Positions 1 to 5,743 of a DNA stretch of 6,023 nt are shown here, piece after piece; within the stretch, counting starts at the first letter, position 1; the number at the start of each line of letters is the position of its first letter. The notes beneath the pieces are model-generated. The model ran no database searches. It had not been told where the DNA came from and saw only the letters and a list, made by a program, of their open reading frames with translations. Source of the stretch: an uncultured Eubacteriales bacterium (lineage in GTDB: Bacteria > Bacillota > Clostridia > Oscillospirales > CAG-272); contig CAKSJC010000108.1 in assembly GCA_934462885.1 (NCBI GenBank), forward strand, positions 1 through 6,023, in the 5' to 3' direction. Both the position numbers and the translations under genes were made by a program.

Positions 1-137
1 TCCTCCGCCTCGTGAACGTCGTGCAGATAGCCGTCAATATACAGGGTCAGGGGGTCACCGTATTTCTTCATCAGGGCCTCCAGCCCCGCGTCGTCGCCGT
101 TCAGATATTGACGGTATAAACTCTCGTCGCAGACCAT
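1..137 (-). CDS. Sigma-70 family RNA polymerase sigma factor, N-terminal part (runs off the left edge)
   Basis: The first 45 codons are visible, beginning MVCDESLYRQYLNGDDAGLE and continuing through ALMKKYGDPLTLYIDGYL to HDVHEAEE. The pattern LY-x2-Y-x-NGD-x-AGLEALM-x2-YGD-x-LTLYI-x-GYL-x-D-x2-EAE matches the start of sigma region 2 (core-binding helices) in small ECF-like sigma factors; the closing EAE-D/E is the usual end of region 2.1. The product would direct RNA polymerase to a special promoter set, probably element genes. The start at 137 is fixed by an AGGAAG ribosome binding site (146-151, plus-strand cttcct) eight bases upstream. Close relatives are commonly found on integrative elements of gut Clostridia, which fits the context. 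Regions 3-4 are outside the window, so completeness cannot be judged. Confidence 0.85.
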   Translation of the reverse strand, partial: MVCDESLYRQYLNGDDAGLEALMKKYGDPLTLYIDGYLHDVHEAE

Positions 138-419
138 AGCGCTCACTTCCTTTTTTGCGGATGCTTCAAATGCAGAGGGGGATCCGTCATGTGCTTGTTA
201 CGCCGTGATTGCGGCGCTGTTCCTTGAAGCTCGTGGCAGAAGGCTTTTCTGCGTTCTCCGTGATCGCCCGAAGAGGGAACGTTGCGGGGATCCGACCCTC
301 TGGCGCAGTATTTTGGTGACCCGCCGCTCAGACACGCCCAAACGGTAGAATGCCTCCCGAATGGGGATAAAAACCTTGACCACGTTCATACCGCACAGCC
401 GCATGGATAATACTCAATA
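138..419 (-). other. Leader/upstream region of the sigma-factor gene, with no settled gene
   Basis: This ~280-base segment separates a predicted promoter from the sigma gene start. All three leftward frames are open over a large part of it (roughly 205-325). One, 198-404, has an ATG and would encode 68 residues (MRLCGMNVVKVFIPIREAFY and onward, with a helix-turn-helix-like stretch YRLGVSERRVTKILRQ) but has no ribosome binding site. A second frame lacks a start and ends at a TGA just before the sigma ATG; the third has a coding-like C-terminus (SFKEQRRNHGVTST). It may be a small regulator gene, a frameshifted relic, or a structured untranslated leader. The long-range inverted repeat inside it favours a leader, but I cannot decide. 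Confidence 0.35.
173..302. repeat. Long-range inverted repeat in the sigma-gene leader
   Basis: The plus strand has CAGAGGGGGATCC at 173-185 and GGATCCGACCCTCTG at 288-302. The arms are complementary over 13 bases, interrupted only by a two-base bulge (GA at 294-295), and enclose about 100 bases. In a leftward transcript they could form a stem that holds the leader together shortly before the sigma ribosome binding site (146-151). Each arm contains the self-complementary GGATCC, which makes part of the match cheap, so chance cannot be dismissed. Confidence 0.4.
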
Positions 420-425
420 CATTAC

Positions 426-454
426 ATTATATACGAATATTCGAAGAAACACAA
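426..454 (-). promoter_or_regulatory. Predicted sigma-A promoter reading toward the sigma-factor gene
   Basis: On the minus strand there is a perfect -10 box TATAAT (431-426) and a partial -35 TTGTGT (454-449) with 17-base spacing. A perfect 10-bp palindrome, CGAATATTCG (434-443), fills the spacer and could be a repressor site that blocks both boxes. Transcription would start near 419 and give a ~280-base leader before the sigma start at 137. Confidence 0.55.
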
Positions 455-679
455 GACATCTGAGAAATGTTCAGAGAAAAAACGGATAAGCACAATATTT
501 TTTGAAAAAATCATCCGAAACTGACGAAAACATCCTATTCCGGCTGTTGTATGGGAAGCAGAAAGAATACGGGGGGACGAAGTAGTCATCTGGTGTAGCC
601 ACATTTGAGGATTTTCCTCCTTTTCAAATTCCTTGCCCGAAAAGAGAAAATTGCTTGTCTAACCGCCGACTGAGCCGAT
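455..679. other. AT-rich stretch without a convincing gene
   Basis: No frame here has a protein I recognise. A 60-codon leftward ATG frame (422-604) has a strong AAGGAGG site upstream, but at a spacing of about 11 bases, and the peptide looks non-coding. Short plus-strand frames are broken by stops around 510-515 and 605. The main visible structure is a hairpin at 607-619 (GAGGA, TTT, TCCTC) that includes the minus-strand GGAGG. This may be decayed coding sequence or regulatory DNA at the element end. Confidence 0.4.
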
Positions 680-721
680 ATGCGGAGCATCCCGGAGCGT
701 TATGAGAAAGAGGTGTCCGCT

Positions 722-847
722 ATGACTGACAGGAAACGCCACATCGCTCCTCACTGCACGGTGACAGCGGAGGAACGGGCATTAATTGAACAAAAGTTGG
801 CGCGGCTCTCCGCCGAACGACAAAGAAAAAACGGCATAGCCGCATGA
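722..847 (+). CDS. Short frame resembling the N-terminus of a MobC-type mobilisation protein, probably truncated
   Basis: The frame encodes 41 residues, starting MTDRKRHIAPHCTVTAEERA and continuing LIEQKLARLSAERQRKNGIAA. The pattern basic-RKR, then a strand, then V-[TS]-x-EER-ALIEQK is what I know from the start of MobC-like relaxosome accessory proteins of Bacillota elements. Those go on for roughly another 60-100 residues with a GAYLRKMALDG-like segment that is absent here; the match ends around residue 30. The start at 722 has AAAGAGG eight bases upstream (707-713); an in-frame ATG at 680 would add 14 residues but lacks such a site. The last codons lie inside the left arm of the 826-860 hairpin and the TGA sits in its loop. 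It could be a degraded relic or a genuine short protein. The family assignment is from memory and tentative. Confidence 0.42.
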   Translation: MTDRKRHIAPHCTVTAEERALIEQKLARLSAERQRKNGIAA

Positions 848-860
848 CACGACTATGCCG
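826..860 (-). terminator. Intrinsic terminator for leftward transcription, probably of rplM-rpsI
   Basis: Perfect 8-bp arms, CGGCATAG (832-839) and CTATGCCG (853-860), enclose 13 bases. On the minus strand the stem is followed directly by TTTTTT (831-826). A compact alternative stem, CGGC-TAT-GCCG, ends at the same T-run. It lies about 90 bases past the rpsI stop, with no better terminator between, so it is the likely end of the ribosomal operon. There is no T-run on the plus-strand side. Confidence 0.7.
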
Positions 861-949
861 ATATTCCGAAATTATTGAATACCTAAGCTGCACCCACTAT
901 TGTGGTGAGCATTGCGAAATATTCGTTTTTTTCTCTTGAAAAAGTCCGG

Positions 950-1351
950 TTATCTCTTGCTGAACTGGCTTGCGCGACGAGCAGCTTTGAGACCGTACTT
1001 CTTTCTTTCTTTCATACGAGGGTCTCTCGTGAGGAAGCCCGCCTTCTTTAAGAGAGGACGGTATGTTTCATCTGCGAGAAGAAGAGCGCGGGATACGCCG
1101 TGGCGGATTGCGCCTGCCTGACCTGATATACCGCCGCCGTTTACGTTTGCAACGATATCAAACTTTCCGGCAGTGTTTGTAACGCCGAAAGGCTGGTTAA
1201 TAATGAGCTTAAGCGTTTCAAGTCCGAAGTAATCGTCGATATCGCGTCCGTTAATAGTGATCTTTCCGCTTCCGGGATAGAGTCTTACGCGAGCTACGGA
1301 GCTTTTTCTTCTGCCCGTACCATAGAAATAAGGTTTAGCACTTGTATACAT
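950..1351 (-). CDS. rpsI: 30S ribosomal protein S9
   Basis: S9 is a small-subunit protein whose C-terminal tail reaches into the ribosomal P site and contacts tRNA. The 133-residue product is full length. It shows the N-terminal YFYGTGRRKSSVARVRL, the family signature GGGISGQAGAIRHGVSRALL (residues 72-91), the RDPRMKERKKYGLKAARRAS segment, and the canonical basic end QFSKR. I start it at ATG 1351; a TTG one codon upstream (1354) is also possible, and both fit the AAAGGGTAGG site at 1361-1370 (9 or 6 bases away). It follows rplM by 20 bases and is surely co-transcribed from the promoter at 1851-1879. The coding end is intact even though probable mobile DNA begins right after the stop, as expected if an element inserted at a site that restores the 3' end. 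Confidence 0.98.
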   Translation of the reverse strand: MYTSAKPYFYGTGRRKSSVARVRLYPGSGKITINGRDIDDYFGLETLKLIINQPFGVTNTAGKFDIVANVNGGGISGQAGAIRHGVSRALLLADETYRPLLKKAGFLTRDPRMKERKKYGLKAARRASQFSKR

Positions 1352-1371
1352 CAATTAATACCTACCCTTTC

Positions 1372-1806
1372 TTACATTTCAACTTCGTACGGAACAGGTT
1401 TCTGAGCCTGCTGCTTATGTTCGGAACCTGCGTATACTTTGAGACGTGTTATAGCCTTGTCTCCGATGCTGTTGTGGGGAAGCATTCCCTTTACTGCAAG
1501 CTGCATTGCAAACTCAGGTTTTGTAGCCATAAGCTTGCGGTAGCTTGTTTCCTTAAGACCTCCGATATAACCGGAATGTCTGCGATAGAACTTCTGATCA
1601 AGCTTCTTACCTGTGAGAACTGCCTTTTCGCAGTTGATGATAACAACAAACTCACCGCAGTCTACGTGAGGTGTGAATTCGGGACGATGCTTGCCGCGAA
1701 GAATGTTAGCTGCCGCTGCCGCTGTCTTACCGAGCGGTTTTCCTGCCGCGTCGATGATGTACCAGCTGCGTTCAACTGTTTCGGGCTTAGCCATGTATGT
1801 TGACAT
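1372..1806 (-). CDS. rplM: 50S ribosomal protein L13
   Basis: L13 is an early-assembly large-subunit protein that binds 23S rRNA. The 144-residue product is typical in length. It has the conserved opening MAKPETVERSWYIIDAAGKP, the central GKKLDQKFYRRHSGYIGGLK, and the family signature around VKGMLPHNSIGDKAITRLKV (residues 105-124), ending in the short tail QKPVPYEVEM. The start at 1806 is set by GGAGG (1816-1820) nine bases upstream; the MSTYMAKPE opening is common in Clostridia. It is the first gene of the rplM-rpsI pair, an arrangement conserved across bacteria. The 5' untranslated region is only about 38 bases, too short for the structured L13 leader known in some Bacillota. Confidence 0.98.
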   Translation of the reverse strand: MSTYMAKPETVERSWYIIDAAGKPLGKTAAAAANILRGKHRPEFTPHVDCGEFVVIINCEKAVLTGKKLDQKFYRRHSGYIGGLKETSYRKLMATKPEFAMQLAVKGMLPHNSIGDKAITRLKVYAGSEHKQQAQKPVPYEVEM

Positions 1807-1850
1807 ACTGATATTCCTCCGATTGAAATTGTTTTTTTCAGAACGAACCG

Positions 1851-1879
1851 ATTATATCACTTATTAATACTCTTGTCAA
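1851..1879 (-). promoter_or_regulatory. Consensus sigma-A promoter of rplM-rpsI
   Basis: On the minus strand, a perfect TTGACA (1879-1874) and a perfect TATAAT (1856-1851) are separated by 17 bases. Transcription should start near 1844. A perfect match in all twelve positions fits constitutive, strong expression of ribosomal protein genes. Confidence 0.92.
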
Positions 1880-1993
1880 TAGATTTAAAGAAAAAAATCC
1901 GATTATTTTAATTTAGCTATATAAAATCTCATGAAATCTCGTTTTTCCTCCTGTTTTTCGCGACTGATATCTTCTTTTATTTACAGGTTGCCG

Positions 1994-2022
1994 TTGCAAT
2001 TTTAATTTTTTTGTATTATACT
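1994..2022 (+). promoter_or_regulatory. Predicted sigma-A promoter of the M3 peptidase gene
   Basis: TTGCAA (1994-1999), a 17-base T-rich spacer and TATACT (2017-2022) give a good promoter 31 bases upstream of the ATG. It is divergent from the rplM promoter, with about 115 bases between the two -35 boxes. No clear operator is seen between them. Confidence 0.7.
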
Positions 2023-2053
2023 TTTTATAACGATACGAAACGGAGGAATAGCA

Positions 2054-3823
2054 ATGTACGACCACTGGAATCTCGACGCTCTTTATAAAGGATACGACGA
2101 CGAAAAATTTATTTCCGATTACGAAAAACTCGGCGTATTGACGCAAAAAACGGAGGATCTTTCAAAGAAAGCGGGGCAGACGGACGATTTGTCGTTTATC
2201 CGCGATTATCTTCTTCTGGCTGAGGAATCGGAAGAAACGTTTTTTAAGCTGATTTGCTTTGCAATGCTTAAGCAATCCGTTAATTCCAAAGATGAGGAAG
2301 CGGCTTCGTATATCGGACGCATAATGTCGAAAATGAGCGCGTCTGCCGCTCCGGATTCGATAATGCGAAAATATATCGGAAACATAGCAAATCTTGACGA
2401 GCTTATCGAACGCGACCCTCTTCTTTCCGAATACTCGTATTTTCTCAAAAGACAAAAAGAAAACGCGGCGCATCTTCTTCCCGGCGGCGAAGAAGAGATC
2501 CTGGCAAAATACGATATAAGCGGCGGCAAGGCGTGGAGCGATCTCCGCGATTACCTTACGTCGTCCGTCGAAGTCGAATATAACGGCGTTGTGACAAACC
2601 TTTCCGACATACGCAACAAAGCTTACGACGAATCGGAAGAAGTAAGAAAATCCGCTTACGAGGCGGAGCTTGCCTGCTATCCGAAAATAAAGGACAGCGT
2701 TGCGTTTTCCTTAAACAGTATAAAGCTTCAGGCTATTAATGAAGCTAAACTCCGCGGATTCGACTCCGTACTCGACCGGACTCTCTATCAGTCTCAAACG
2801 CAGCCGTCGACTTTGAAGGCGCTTCTTTCCTCGATGGAAGAGTATATGCCGCATTTCCGCAGATACCTTCGTGCGAAAGCAAAACTTCTCGGACACGAGA
2901 ACGGACTTCCGTGGTACGACCTGTTTGCGCCTGTCGGTAAATCCGATGAGGAGTTTACTCCCGAGAGCGCACGCGCATATCTTGTGAAAGTGTTCTCCGC
3001 GTTTGATTCAGAGCTTGCGTCAATGATCGACCGCGCGTTTGCCGAAGAGTGGATAGACTTTTATCCGGCTGACGGAAAACAGGGAGGCGCATTCTGCGAA
3101 GGAATACATCCGATCCGTCAGTCGAGAATTTTAACGAACTTCGGCGGTAAATTCACGGACGTTATGACTCTCGCTCACGAGTTGGGACACGCATTCCACA
3201 ACGAAAACATTTATTCTCACCGCATACTGAACAGCGACTACTCCATGCCGGTTGCTGAAACCGCGTCAAACTTTAACGAAATAATGGTCATGGACTACGC
3301 CTTGTCTCACGCTTCATCTGACGAAGAAAAGCTTGCTCTTCTCGAAGGAAAGCTTTCGGACACCACCCAGATAATCTGCGATATTTATTCGAGATTTTTA
3401 TTTGAAAAGTCGGTGTTCGACGCAAGAAGCAACGATTTCATGTTTGCGGATCGTCTCTCGGAAATGATGCTTGATGCACAGAAAAAGGCTTACGGAAACG
3501 GGCTTGACGAAAACTTCATGCACCCGTATATGTGGATTTGCAAGAGCCATTATTACTCTTCCGGCCTTTCGTACTACAACTGGCCATACGCTTTCGGCGG
3601 ACTGTTCGCTCAGGGACTGTTTGCAAAATACAAAGAAGTCGGAGAGGAATTCGTTCCGCTTTATAAAAATCTTCTTCACGCAACCACGGTCTGCTCGGTT
3701 GAAGATACCGCGAAAATCGCGGGTATCGATTTATCCGACGCGTCGTTTTGGCAAAGCGGACTCGATTGCTTTGTGAAAATGATCGACGAATTTGAAAAGC
3801 TCTGTGAAAAATTCGGCGCGTAA
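2054..3823 (+). CDS. pepF: M3 family oligoendopeptidase (PepF type)
   Basis: This is a cytoplasmic zinc metallopeptidase that cleaves short peptides, completing breakdown of imported or proteasome-like products. The protein has 589 residues, within the usual 560-610 of the family. The N-terminal half is the helical oligoendopeptidase F region. The catalytic part shows GKQGGAFC (341-348), TNFGGKFTDVMTLAHELGH with the zinc motif H375-E376-x2-H379, and the third ligand E402 in VAETASNFNE. The substrate-binding segment HYYSSGLSYYNWPYAFGGLF starts at H499, and the closing AKIAGIDLSDASFW helix is typical. All key residues are present. GGAGG at 2042-2046, seven bases upstream, fixes the start. It has its own promoter and a strong terminator 30 bases past the stop, so it is monocistronic. 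No signal peptide is seen. Confidence 0.95.
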   Translation: MYDHWNLDALYKGYDDEKFISDYEKLGVLTQKTEDLSKKAGQTDDLSFIRDYLLLAEESEETFFKLICFAMLKQSVNSKDEEAASYIGRIMSKMSASAAPDSIMRKYIGNIANLDELIERDPLLSEYSYFLKRQKENAAHLLPGGEEEILAKYDISGGKAWSDLRDYLTSSVEVEYNGVVTNLSDIRNKAYDESEEVRKSAYEAELACYPKIKDSVAFSLNSIKLQAINEAKLRGFDSVLDRTLYQSQTQPSTLKALLSSMEEYMPHFRRYLRAKAKLLGHENGLPWYDLFAPVGKSDEEFTPESARAYLVKVFSAFDSELASMIDRAFAEEWIDFYPADGKQGGAFCEGIHPIRQSRILTNFGGKFTDVMTLAHELGHAFHNENIYSHRILNSDYSMPVAETASNFNEIMVMDYALSHASSDEEKLALLEGKLSDTTQIICDIYSRFLFEKSVFDARSNDFMFADRLSEMMLDAQKKAYGNGLDENFMHPYMWICKSHYYSSGLSYYNWPYAFGGLFAQGLFAKYKEVGEEFVPLYKNLLHATTVCSVEDTAKIAGIDLSDASFWQSGLDCFVKMIDEFEKLCEKFGA

Positions 3824-3853
3824 AACCGTTTCACGGACGAAATACGTCGGCGC

Positions 3854-3892
3854 AAAAAAAACTGTACGGAAATTCCGTACAGTTTTTTTTTT
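3854..3892. terminator. Bidirectional intrinsic terminator between convergent genes
   Basis: A perfect stem, CTGTACGG (3862-3869) with CCGTACAG (3875-3882), has a five-base loop AAATT. Eight A's on the left (3854-3861) and ten T's on the right (3883-3892) extend the pairing and give a U-tract in either direction. It ends pepF on the plus strand and the metallo-beta-lactamase gene (stop at 3916) on the minus strand. Confidence 0.93.
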
Positions 3893-3915
3893 GCTTTTCC
3901 GAAAGAAAACTTTTT

Positions 3916-5454
3916 TTATTCAAAAGCGTAGGAACCGCCGGCTACTCCGACAACCGCTCCGTGATATACGTCTTTAAATACGCCGTCGATAATTTCTATT
4001 CCGACGGTTTCGTCCCCGCCGTAGAATATTTGAGTTGCGTTAGCGACCAAAGATCTGTTTTCACGTTCAAATTCGGCAACTCCTCCGGATGTCTGCGGGA
4101 AGAGCGCGAGAGGCGCTTTAGCAATTTCGTAATATTTATTAAGGTTGCTGAACGCGTGATGCGCTGCCTGAACCGCGTCTGCTTTAAGCTCTTCCGGAGT
4201 ATAGTTTTCTATCACGGTATTCTCCGAGTATGTGTCGGAATCTCCGAGAATCGCAATCTTCTTTCCGTCAATCGTAAGATAAAGTATTGTCGATGTTTCG
4301 TTCAGGTTGCGCGCAGTCGTAACGCCGCTGCCCGAAGCCGCCGCAGCTTCCATACTGCCTGTGGAGTCTTCAAGCTTTTTCCATCTTGTGAGGAATGTGT
4401 TTTTTACAAGATCCTCGTGCGTGTACATCACCTCGACGCCGACTTCTCCTATGTCGAATTTCATTCCCGTGTGAGGTTTGAAATACATTGCGTTCGGATA
4501 CATTTCAAGCAAACCCGCTCCGAGAACGTTACGGTCCGTATAGTACTGCGCAAATTCACCTCCGTAACGAGGGCTCGGGAAATTATACATAATGCGTTCA
4601 AGTTCAACCTTGTCGGAGTTTCTTCTTAAATATTTATAGAATCCGCCGAAATGGTCGGAATGAGGATGAGTTATAAACCAACAGCGAACCGTAATTTTTT
4701 CGTTTTCCTTTACGCCCGTAATTTCGGCAAGGAATCTGTCAAGCTCCGCTATCGCTTCGTCGCCGAACTGATACTGGCTTCCGCCGTCGATAACAAAAAG
4801 GCTGTTGTCCGCAAGCTTTATAATGTAAAGCATTCCGCAATTGGTCTTTGAATTTTCGTCAACCGGATCGGCTCCTTTTTCATCCATTACAAGACCGTAC
4901 TGATATATAACGGTATTTCCGCCGTTCTTGTCGGCGGGACAGGTAAAATCGGAAAGAGAAACGCTCGTTTTATCAAGATTTACTTTCGCAACCTCGGTCT
5001 CTTTTCCGTACTGAACGTAAACGTTGAGATTCTTCCAACTGAACACTCCTATTTCGAGTTTTTCGGTTGAGTTTTCATATTCGCGCGTAAAACCTGTTTT
5101 TTCAAGCAGGTCAAGATAGTTCTTGTATTCTTCAAGACTTGTTTTGGAAATGACAGTCATTTCCGATTCATCTTTCCCGCCCATGTGATCGTCTGAAAGT
5201 CCTACGCTTCCGTGATATATGTCCGCGGAAAGCACGCCTCCCTCATACGCGGGTATCTCTTCGATAAGCCATCCGTCGCGTTTTGTTATTTCTCCGAGAG
5301 GAGTTTCTTCGGCTGATTGCGAATCGTCCGCAGGCTCGGTTATTTCGGTCGCGGGCGCCTCCGTTTTGTTTTTGTAAAGTCCGTTTGGAATATACGCCGC
5401 GCCGTACGATGTCGCGGCAAACCAAAGGGCGAGAGCAGCACTTAAAAATTTCAT
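3916..5454 (-). CDS. Exported ComEC-like metallo-beta-lactamase-fold hydrolase with an extra N-terminal domain
   Basis: The 512-residue product starts with a signal peptide or anchor (K2 then a hydrophobic run to about residue 20, no lipobox cysteine). An acidic Thr/Glu/Pro-rich linker follows (about 29-57), then an N-terminal alpha/beta domain (about 60-165; EEYKNYLDLLEKTGF, then a strand-rich stretch). The hydrolase domain spans about 180-505: VIDGGS (222-227), the metal motif H263-P-H265-S-D267-H268, ILGDSD with D405/D407, and AAHHAF with H432/H433. The HxHxDH ... GD ... HH order matches the ComEC/Rec2-type subgroup; there is no obvious second-motif histidine, as is usual there. The substrate is unknown; nucleic acid or a phosphodiester is only a family-based guess. 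The protein is predicted to act outside the membrane. There is no ComEC transmembrane channel domain, so it is not a competence protein proper. The start is supported by GAGG (5461-5464) six bases upstream. Confidence 0.88.
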   Translation of the reverse strand: MKFLSAALALWFAATSYGAAYIPNGLYKNKTEAPATEITEPADDSQSAEETPLGEITKRDGWLIEEIPAYEGGVLSADIYHGSVGLSDDHMGGKDESEMTVISKTSLEEYKNYLDLLEKTGFTREYENSTEKLEIGVFSWKNLNVYVQYGKETEVAKVNLDKTSVSLSDFTCPADKNGGNTVIYQYGLVMDEKGADPVDENSKTNCGMLYIIKLADNSLFVIDGGSQYQFGDEAIAELDRFLAEITGVKENEKITVRCWFITHPHSDHFGGFYKYLRRNSDKVELERIMYNFPSPRYGGEFAQYYTDRNVLGAGLLEMYPNAMYFKPHTGMKFDIGEVGVEVMYTHEDLVKNTFLTRWKKLEDSTGSMEAAAASGSGVTTARNLNETSTILYLTIDGKKIAILGDSDTYSENTVIENYTPEELKADAVQAAHHAFSNLNKYYEIAKAPLALFPQTSGGVAEFERENRSLVANATQIFYGGDETVGIEIIDGVFKDVYHGAVVGVAGGSYAFE

Positions 5455-5493
5455 AAAACACCTCGTATTTTTTGTCCTGAGCGGACATATTTT

Positions 5494-5703
5494 TTATCGT
5501 AGATTCAGGAAATCTTTTCTGTATTTTACTCCGAAATATTCCGCGGGTTTCTTGACAAAAATCGCGCAGCTTGCGTGAAGATTAAGTTTTGTCTTGCCCG
5601 AACGCAAGAGAAGCGCCATATCTTTATCCGACATGAGTTTTTCGGGATTACGCGCACGTCCGAGATAATTACCCGTAGTCAGTATGCCTAAACGTTTAGG
5701 CAT
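5494..5703 (-). CDS. Possible small gene (69 residues), unknown function
   Basis: The frame begins at ATG 5703 (MPKRLGILTTGNYLGRARNP) and ends KYRKDFLNLR, 39 bases before the hydrolase start. I do not recognise it. For: codon choice resembles the neighbouring genes, the product is basic and reads like a plausible soluble protein, and it follows a good promoter. Against: there is no ribosome binding site; the ATG would lie only about 3-5 bases after the predicted transcription start (leaderless), and it is the first three bases of a perfect palindrome. A TTG at 5748 lies upstream of the promoter and is unlikely to be the start. The internal ATG at 5634 (MSDKDMALLLRSG) also lacks a site. It may instead be an untranslated leader of the hydrolase gene. 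Confidence 0.42.
   Translation of the reverse strand: MPKRLGILTTGNYLGRARNPEKLMSDKDMALLLRSGKTKLNLHASCAIFVKKPAEYFGVKYRKDFLNLR
5684..5703. promoter_or_regulatory. Perfect 20-bp palindrome just after the transcription start; candidate operator
   Basis: The half-site ATGCCTAAAC is followed at once by its exact reverse complement, with central ACGT. It covers about +4 to +23 of the transcript predicted from the promoter at 5714-5743. An even-length palindrome with a central CG and AAACGTTT core resembles operators of LacI-family repressors; at this position a bound protein would block elongation. The same sequence could form an RNA hairpin at the extreme 5' end. No regulator gene is in the window. 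Confidence 0.6.
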
Positions 5704-5713
5704 CTGCAAGTAT

Positions 5714-5743
5714 ATTATATCACAACTTTCTTGAGTTTGTAAA
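5714..5743 (-). promoter_or_regulatory. Predicted sigma-A promoter of the small frame and hydrolase gene
   Basis: On the minus strand there is a perfect TATAAT (5719-5714) and TTTACA (5743-5738), five of six to consensus, with 18-base spacing. Transcription would begin near 5705-5707, giving about 250 bases before the hydrolase ATG at 5454. Confidence 0.72.

Larger units (their letters stand above)
1..949. mobile_element. Probable end of an integrated conjugative/mobilisable element next to rpsI (partial)
   Basis: Seen: this stretch abuts the rpsI stop codon. It contains the start of a small sigma-70 family factor of a type often carried by Bacillota conjugative elements, and a short frame resembling the N-terminus of a MobC mobilisation protein. 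Bases 1-410 are visibly GC-richer than the chromosomal genes to the right. Known, from memory: tyrosine-recombinase elements of Bacillota often integrate into the 3' ends of conserved housekeeping genes, and ribosomal protein genes including rpsI are among the reported targets. Inferred: the junction lies at or near the rpsI 3' end (about 940-965) and the body of the element extends left beyond the window. No integrase, excisionase, relaxase or duplicated att sequence is visible, so the boundary is unproven. Confidence 0.42.

Noticed and set aside
604..630. Plus-strand terminator formed by GAGGA-TTT-TCCTC followed by CTTTT
   Set aside because: The stem is only five pairs with a short broken T-run, and no plus-strand gene precedes it.
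912..1121. 69-codon plus-strand frame over the rpsI 3' end
   Set aside because: Antisense shadow of the conserved S9 C-terminus.
1342..1803. 153-codon plus-strand frame opposite rplM
   Set aside because: It is the antisense of a certain rplM gene, is cysteine-rich with no recognisable family, and has no good ribosome binding site.
1807..1844. L13 autoregulatory leader RNA
   Set aside because: The predicted untranslated region is only about 38 bases and shows no hairpin.
3398..3776. Frames of 93 (minus) and 101 (plus) codons within pepF
   Set aside because: Out-of-frame shadows of the conserved M3 catalytic region.
3961..4629. 222-codon plus-strand frame opposite the hydrolase gene
   Set aside because: Antisense shadow; basic and cysteine-rich with no motif, while the minus strand has intact metal-binding motifs and a signal peptide.
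5243..5488. 81-codon minus-strand frame overlapping the hydrolase start
   Set aside because: It overlaps the signal-peptide region in another frame, is arginine-rich, and lacks its own ribosome binding site.
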